NCBI RefSeq assembly: GCF_947258935.1
Contig: NZ_CAMYKH010000001.1
Span: 1 to 64,000, forward strand
From: an uncultured Muriicola sp.
GTDB taxonomy: Bacteria > Bacteroidota > Bacteroidia > Flavobacteriales > Flavobacteriaceae
Direction of reading: 5' to 3'
DNA: 64,000 nt
The position numbers and the translations under genes were made by a program. The notes under the pieces are model-generated. The model was not told the origin of the DNA. It ran no database searches and was given only the letters and a program-made list of their open reading frames with translations. Every line of letters starts with the position of its first letter. Within the stretch, counting starts at the first letter, position 1. Shown here piece by piece: positions 60,732-64,000 of the stretch.

Positions 60732-62375
60732 TTATACATACAAAGTATCGTAGTATTCTTTGGTCATCCGTTGGCTGGTGAATGCAGGTATTACCCCATC
60801 TATCCCATTAAAAACAATGTCTTGCCATTGCTTAGGATCTTCGTAGTATGTTGGCAACACCTTGTTTTCTAATACTTCATAAAGATTGTTACTGTCAAAA
60901 TCGTCCTGTTCCCATACAGGAGACCTGTAATCTGCCTCTGGGAGCACAAAACAATTTTTACCATCTTTAGCAAACTCAGGTATCCACCCATCATTTATTG
61001 AAAGGTTTACAGAACCATTCATTGCAGCTGTCATCCCGCTGGTACCGGAGGCCTCTCTTGTAATTCTTGGGGTGTTTAACCAGACATCAGAACCCATTTT
61101 TAGCTTCTTGGAAAGGGTCATTTCATAGCCCGTTAAAACAGCTACATTAGATCGAAATTTGGTAAAATGTACTAATTTATTAAAGACATCAATGGCATTA
61201 AAATCTAAGGGATAGGGCTTCCCGGCCCAAATGATCTGTATAGGGTATTTTGTATTATGTAACAATCTTTCAAGGCGCTCCATGTCTCTTAACAATAGAT
61301 CGGCCCTTTTGTATTCAGCAAATCTGCGCGCCCAGACAACTGTCAGGACGTTTGGATCAAATATTTTACCTGTTTGGTAAAGGACCTCATCAAAGAGTTC
61401 CTTTTTAAGGACCACCTTCCTTTTTTTATACGTACTGCTATTTTTAGACAGCCAGGATTTTTTAATACTCTCGTCTTGCCAAAACTTTTGATTTTGGGCA
61501 TTGGTGATAGGATAGATAGATGCACCTCCCTTATGATCCTTCCACATATCGCGTGCTACCTTAGCGTGAAGCTTAGATACCGCGTTTGTTTTTTTGGCCA
61601 TTCTAAGAGCCGCAATGGTATAGTTTAATTTATCGTTATTTCCGGTTTCTTTCTGAAGTTCTTCAGCAGATAAGGTCCGTCCAAAAAATCCGCTTTCATT
61701 CAGCGCTTTGGCATCACGCTCTACATTCCCTGCTTTTTCTGGAGTATGAGTAGTGAAAACCATCTTATCCTTGGTAAAGCCTTTGTTTCTCAAGTGATAA
61801 AAAGCGGGAAGCGCATGTCCTTCGTTGAGGTGATAAATGTCTGCACCTCCTAAGACCTCCACCAACTTCGCCCCCCCAATACCCAATACGATACTTTGGC
61901 AAATGCGCGTTAATTCTGTTGCATCATAAAGGTTGTTTGTAATGGACCTGGATAAATCATCGTTGCCATCTACATCTGTAGTAAGAAAATACATTGGTAC
62001 GGTGCCGAAAATTTCCGGCTTCAGGACCATGGCTCTAACCTTTACGTGGGCATTATCAAAGAGCTGCACATCTATTTCATGACCAGAATCCTCGAGGAAA
62101 CTGTACTGTTTTTCAATGAATTGGGTCTGTAATGTCTGATCTTTGTTTCTCCCCTGATCGTAATACCCATATTTCCATAACATCCCGATCCCGATCATAT
62201 TTTGTTTATACTCAAAAGCTGAGCGCATATGAGATCCGGCCAGGAATCCCAATCCTCCGGAATATATCTTCAGGGCCTGGTGGATACCAAATTCCATACT
62301 GAAATAAGCAATTCTCTTGCTATATTTTGCAGCAGGAGTATAAGGATGATGCCATTTATTGTATTTACTGGTCAT
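60732..62375 (-). CDS. glgP: Alpha-glucan phosphorylase, short GT35 type
   Basis: Glycogen or maltodextrin phosphorolysis, cytoplasmic. The 547 residues match the short bacterial/archaeal GT35 subfamily rather than the ~800-residue E. coli GlgP. Recognisable parts are KRIAYFSMEFGIHQALKIYSGGLGFLAGSH (~20-50), HLNEGHALPAFYHL, TTHTPEKAGN, VVWARRFAEYKRADLLLRD, and ASGTSGMTAAMNGSVNLSINDGW. At the place where GT35 enzymes have the PLP-linked lysine (GTSGMK) there is Thr449. A full-consensus promoter lies upstream. No glycogen synthase gene is in the window. Confidence 0.88.
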   Translation of the reverse strand: MTSKYNKWHHPYTPAAKYSKRIAYFSMEFGIHQALKIYSGGLGFLAGSHMRSAFEYKQNMIGIGMLWKYGYYDQGRNKDQTLQTQFIEKQYSFLEDSGHEIDVQLFDNAHVKVRAMVLKPEIFGTVPMYFLTTDVDGNDDLSRSITNNLYDATELTRICQSIVLGIGGAKLVEVLGGADIYHLNEGHALPAFYHLRNKGFTKDKMVFTTHTPEKAGNVERDAKALNESGFFGRTLSAEELQKETGNNDKLNYTIAALRMAKKTNAVSKLHAKVARDMWKDHKGGASIYPITNAQNQKFWQDESIKKSWLSKNSSTYKKRKVVLKKELFDEVLYQTGKIFDPNVLTVVWARRFAEYKRADLLLRDMERLERLLHNTKYPIQIIWAGKPYPLDFNAIDVFNKLVHFTKFRSNVAVLTGYEMTLSKKLKMGSDVWLNTPRITREASGTSGMTAAMNGSVNLSINDGWIPEFAKDGKNCFVLPEADYRSPVWEQDDFDSNNLYEVLENKVLPTYYEDPKQWQDIVFNGIDGVIPAFTSQRMTKEYYDTLYV

Positions 62376-62397
62376 ATTGAATATATTTTTAAAGCCG

Positions 62398-62427
62398 CAA
62401 ATGTATGATAATAGGGGTATAAATCAA
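62398..62427 (-). promoter_or_regulatory. Bacteroidota-type promoter for glgP
   Basis: On the minus strand TTG (62427-62425), a 19-base spacer, then TACATTTG (62405-62398), a full match to the consensus. The glgP ATG at 62375 leaves a leader of about 16-19 bases. Confidence 0.7.
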
Positions 62428-62518
62428 TCGCAATGCTCTAAAAAAAGTATTACCAGTACTATCGCCTGAAAGCGAAAAATGCGCAAGTAAAAAGCTTATC
62501 GATATCCCAGAAGAAACT

Positions 62519-64000
62519 TTATAATTTTAAAAGGGCATCGTACTTCGAACGGTCCTTTAACAATGCATTAGCCGTCACAATGGCGGAGTCGCTAATTAAG
62601 TAGTAATCATAAAGACCTTCCCTGTAAAAATATCGTTTAATGATCTCGTCTTCCAGTTGTTTTTGGATTTCACTCTCATAGGTGTCTAACGCCTCGCCTT
62701 TACTTTTGCTGATGGTGCTCAGAAGCCTTTTAGAATCTTCAATTACCTCAGGACCCAATAGTCCATCACCCTGACTTAAAAGTGCTTCTTTTAAAGCCTT
62801 CTCAGTTTTAGTCTCAAAAGTAAATTCAGTTTTAGAGACGAAATTCTTGAATGCGTCAAAGTCGGATTGAGTAAATGAAAACTGATCAATTTCAGGCATG
62901 GGGTGTGAATAGTGATAGTTAGTGGCAAAATCGAAGATCACACTATTGTTGAGCAAGGCGGAAACCAAGTCGTTGCTTTTCAGGGACTTTATCTCTACAT
63001 CGGGCATAACGCCTCCTCCATCCTGTACTTTTCGTCCATTCCTGGTAGTAAAATCACTGAACTCGGTAGTGCGTACAGCATTTCCGGCTTTATCCCGGTT
63101 CCAGTAATCGAGCGACTGAATACACCTTCCGGAAGGGGTGTAATATCTGGATATGGTTACTTTTAATTGGGTTCCATAAGTTAGTTTTAGTGGGCGCTGC
63201 ACCAATCCTTTGCCAAAACTCCGGGCGCCAATAATTACAGCCCTGTCCAGATCCTGTAAACTTCCTGAAACGATCTCACTGGCAGAGGCACTTCTGCCGT
63301 CTACCAAAACAACTAAAGGAATTTCTTCATCTACCGCCTTGTTTCGCGTTTTATATTCTGAATTGAATTTTTTTACTTTCGACTTTGTAGTGACCACCAA
63401 TGTTCCTTTGGGGATAAATAAGTTGGTTACGTTGATAGCTTCTGAAAGTAAGCCGCCGGGATTCCCACGCAGATCAAGTATCAGTTTTTGAGCCCCATTA
63501 GCTTTAAGCTCCAGCATGGCAGCCTTTGTTTGGGAAGAGGCTTTTTTATTAAATCTGGAAAGGACAATATAGCCCGTTTCTTCATCAACCATCTTATAAT
63601 AAGGCACAGCATCTACTTCAATGGCCTCCCTCTCAATCTTGGCCTCGTAGGTTTTACCCTGGCGCTCATAGGAGACATTCACCACGGTATTGTTTGCACC
63701 TTTTAAGAGCTCACTGGCATCGTCCTTAAAATCTTTGATGGCAATATCTCCAATAGAGATTAGTACGTCTCCTGCTTTAAGTCCGGCCTTATCAGCAGGG
63801 TAATCTTTATAAGGCTCAATGATCACTAACCTATCCTCATACGACCTAACAAGTGCGCCAATTCCTGAATACTCCCCGGTGTTATTGATACGATACGATT
63901 CAACGTCCTGTTCATTTAAAAACTTGGTATAGGGGTCAAGATCATCCAACATATTCTTTATTGCAGTATCCATCAATTCAGCTGGATTTGTCTCATCCAC
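62519..64000 (-). CDS. S41 family C-terminal processing peptidase, N-terminus cut by window edge
   Basis: CtpA/Prc-type periplasmic serine protease. The visible 493 residues lack the N-terminal part beyond the right edge. They begin inside the conserved pre-PDZ region (ELMDTAIKNMLDDLDPYTKFL), then a PDZ domain (GIGALVRSYEDRLVIIEPYKDYPADKAGLKAGD), the S41 core with DLRGNPGGLLSEA, catalytic Ser in DGRSASASEIVSG and the Lys of GKGLVQ, and a C-terminal helical extension rich in Lys/Asp. The catalytic dyad is intact. Minus-strand neighbour of glgP, 144 bases away. Confidence 0.92.
   Translation of the reverse strand: MDETNPAELMDTAIKNMLDDLDPYTKFLNEQDVESYRINNTGEYSGIGALVRSYEDRLVIIEPYKDYPADKAGLKAGDVLISIGDIAIKDFKDDASELLKGANNTVVNVSYERQGKTYEAKIEREAIEVDAVPYYKMVDEETGYIVLSRFNKKASSQTKAAMLELKANGAQKLILDLRGNPGGLLSEAINVTNLFIPKGTLVVTTKSKVKKFNSEYKTRNKAVDEEIPLVVLVDGRSASASEIVSGSLQDLDRAVIIGARSFGKGLVQRPLKLTYGTQLKVTISRYYTPSGRCIQSLDYWNRDKAGNAVRTTEFSDFTTRNGRKVQDGGGVMPDVEIKSLKSNDLVSALLNNSVIFDFATNYHYSHPMPEIDQFSFTQSDFDAFKNFVSKTEFTFETKTEKALKEALLSQGDGLLGPEVIEDSKRLLSTISKSKGEALDTYESEIQKQLEDEIIKRYFYREGLYDYYLISDSAIVTANALLKDRSKYDALLKL

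Noticed and set aside
1-64000. Insertion sequences, prophage, integrase or defence genes
   Set aside because: I looked for transposase, recombinase, phage and restriction signatures and long terminal inverted repeats on both strands and saw none.

Overview
The window reads as a chromosomal segment of a gliding, probably marine, member of the Flavobacteriaceae (Bacteroidota). Pointers are the SprB/SprF gliding-adhesin operon with type IX secretion (T9SS) type-B C-terminal domains, a PorE/PG1058-like OmpA protein, family-typical genes (DUF4175, DUF4837, head-GIN lipoprotein-like protein, short GT35 phosphorylase), weak Shine-Dalgarno signals, and promoters of the Bacteroidota type (TTG, 17-19 bases, TAnnTTTG). 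I see no transposase, integrase, prophage gene or CRISPR array.

Layout. 1-8.2 kb (minus strand): an apparent long transcription unit of an M23 peptidase, a GH3-type acyl-adenylating enzyme, a protein with a nucleoside-phosphorylase-like tail, a Wzz-like chain-length protein and rfbBACD for dTDP-L-rhamnose (rfbD runs off the left edge). 8.4-12.7 kb (plus): tatA, a PorE-like OmpA/PD40 protein, then two previously uncalled 56-residue paralogous membrane proteins. 12.7-16.6 kb (minus): DUF4837 lipoprotein, LysM lytic transglycosylase, pgk. 16.7-18.3 kb (plus): holB and a DoxX-like protein. 18.4-25.7 kb (minus): OmpH-like lipoprotein, methyltransferase, mnmG, ybeY, DUF4175 protein; mnmG is bracketed by two perfect TGTTCCACGTGGAACA palindromes that match the ParB site parS. 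25.8-29.5 kb (plus): alkB-type hydroxylase, gltX, stomatin-like protein. 29.7-31.4 kb (minus): glnS. 31.6-50.4 kb (plus): four-gene gliding operon (SprC-like, SprD-like PorP fusion, 4470-residue SprB-like adhesin, SprF), followed by folB and two tRNA-Cys-like genes, one with an abnormal anticodon loop. 51-54.7 kb (minus): LysE exporter, head-GIN protein, rnr. 54.7-55.3 kb: a 600-base, very AT-rich gap with four TGTTAAC(A/T) motifs. 55.3-57.1 kb (plus): rpiB, cation diffusion facilitator, ElaA-like acetyltransferase. 57.2-64 kb (minus): nuclease-like small protein, Gfo/Idh/MocA oxidoreductase, fructosamine-kinase-like protein, PqqB-like metallo-hydrolase lipoprotein, glgP, and a C-terminal processing protease cut by the right edge.

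How it fits together. The cell-surface theme is strong: rhamnose precursor and chain-length genes, peptidoglycan enzymes, OmpA/SPOR-like proteins, and the SprB adhesin with its PorP/SprF outer-membrane partners. The PorE-like protein at 9.0 kb and the SprD-like protein at 33.9 kb share the same ~78-residue SPOR-like domain in pairs, linking two loci 24 kb apart. The parS pair, mnmG, and the AT-rich rnr-rpiB gap together suggest an origin-proximal location; this is inference. All family assignments were made by reading the sequences, without database searches.
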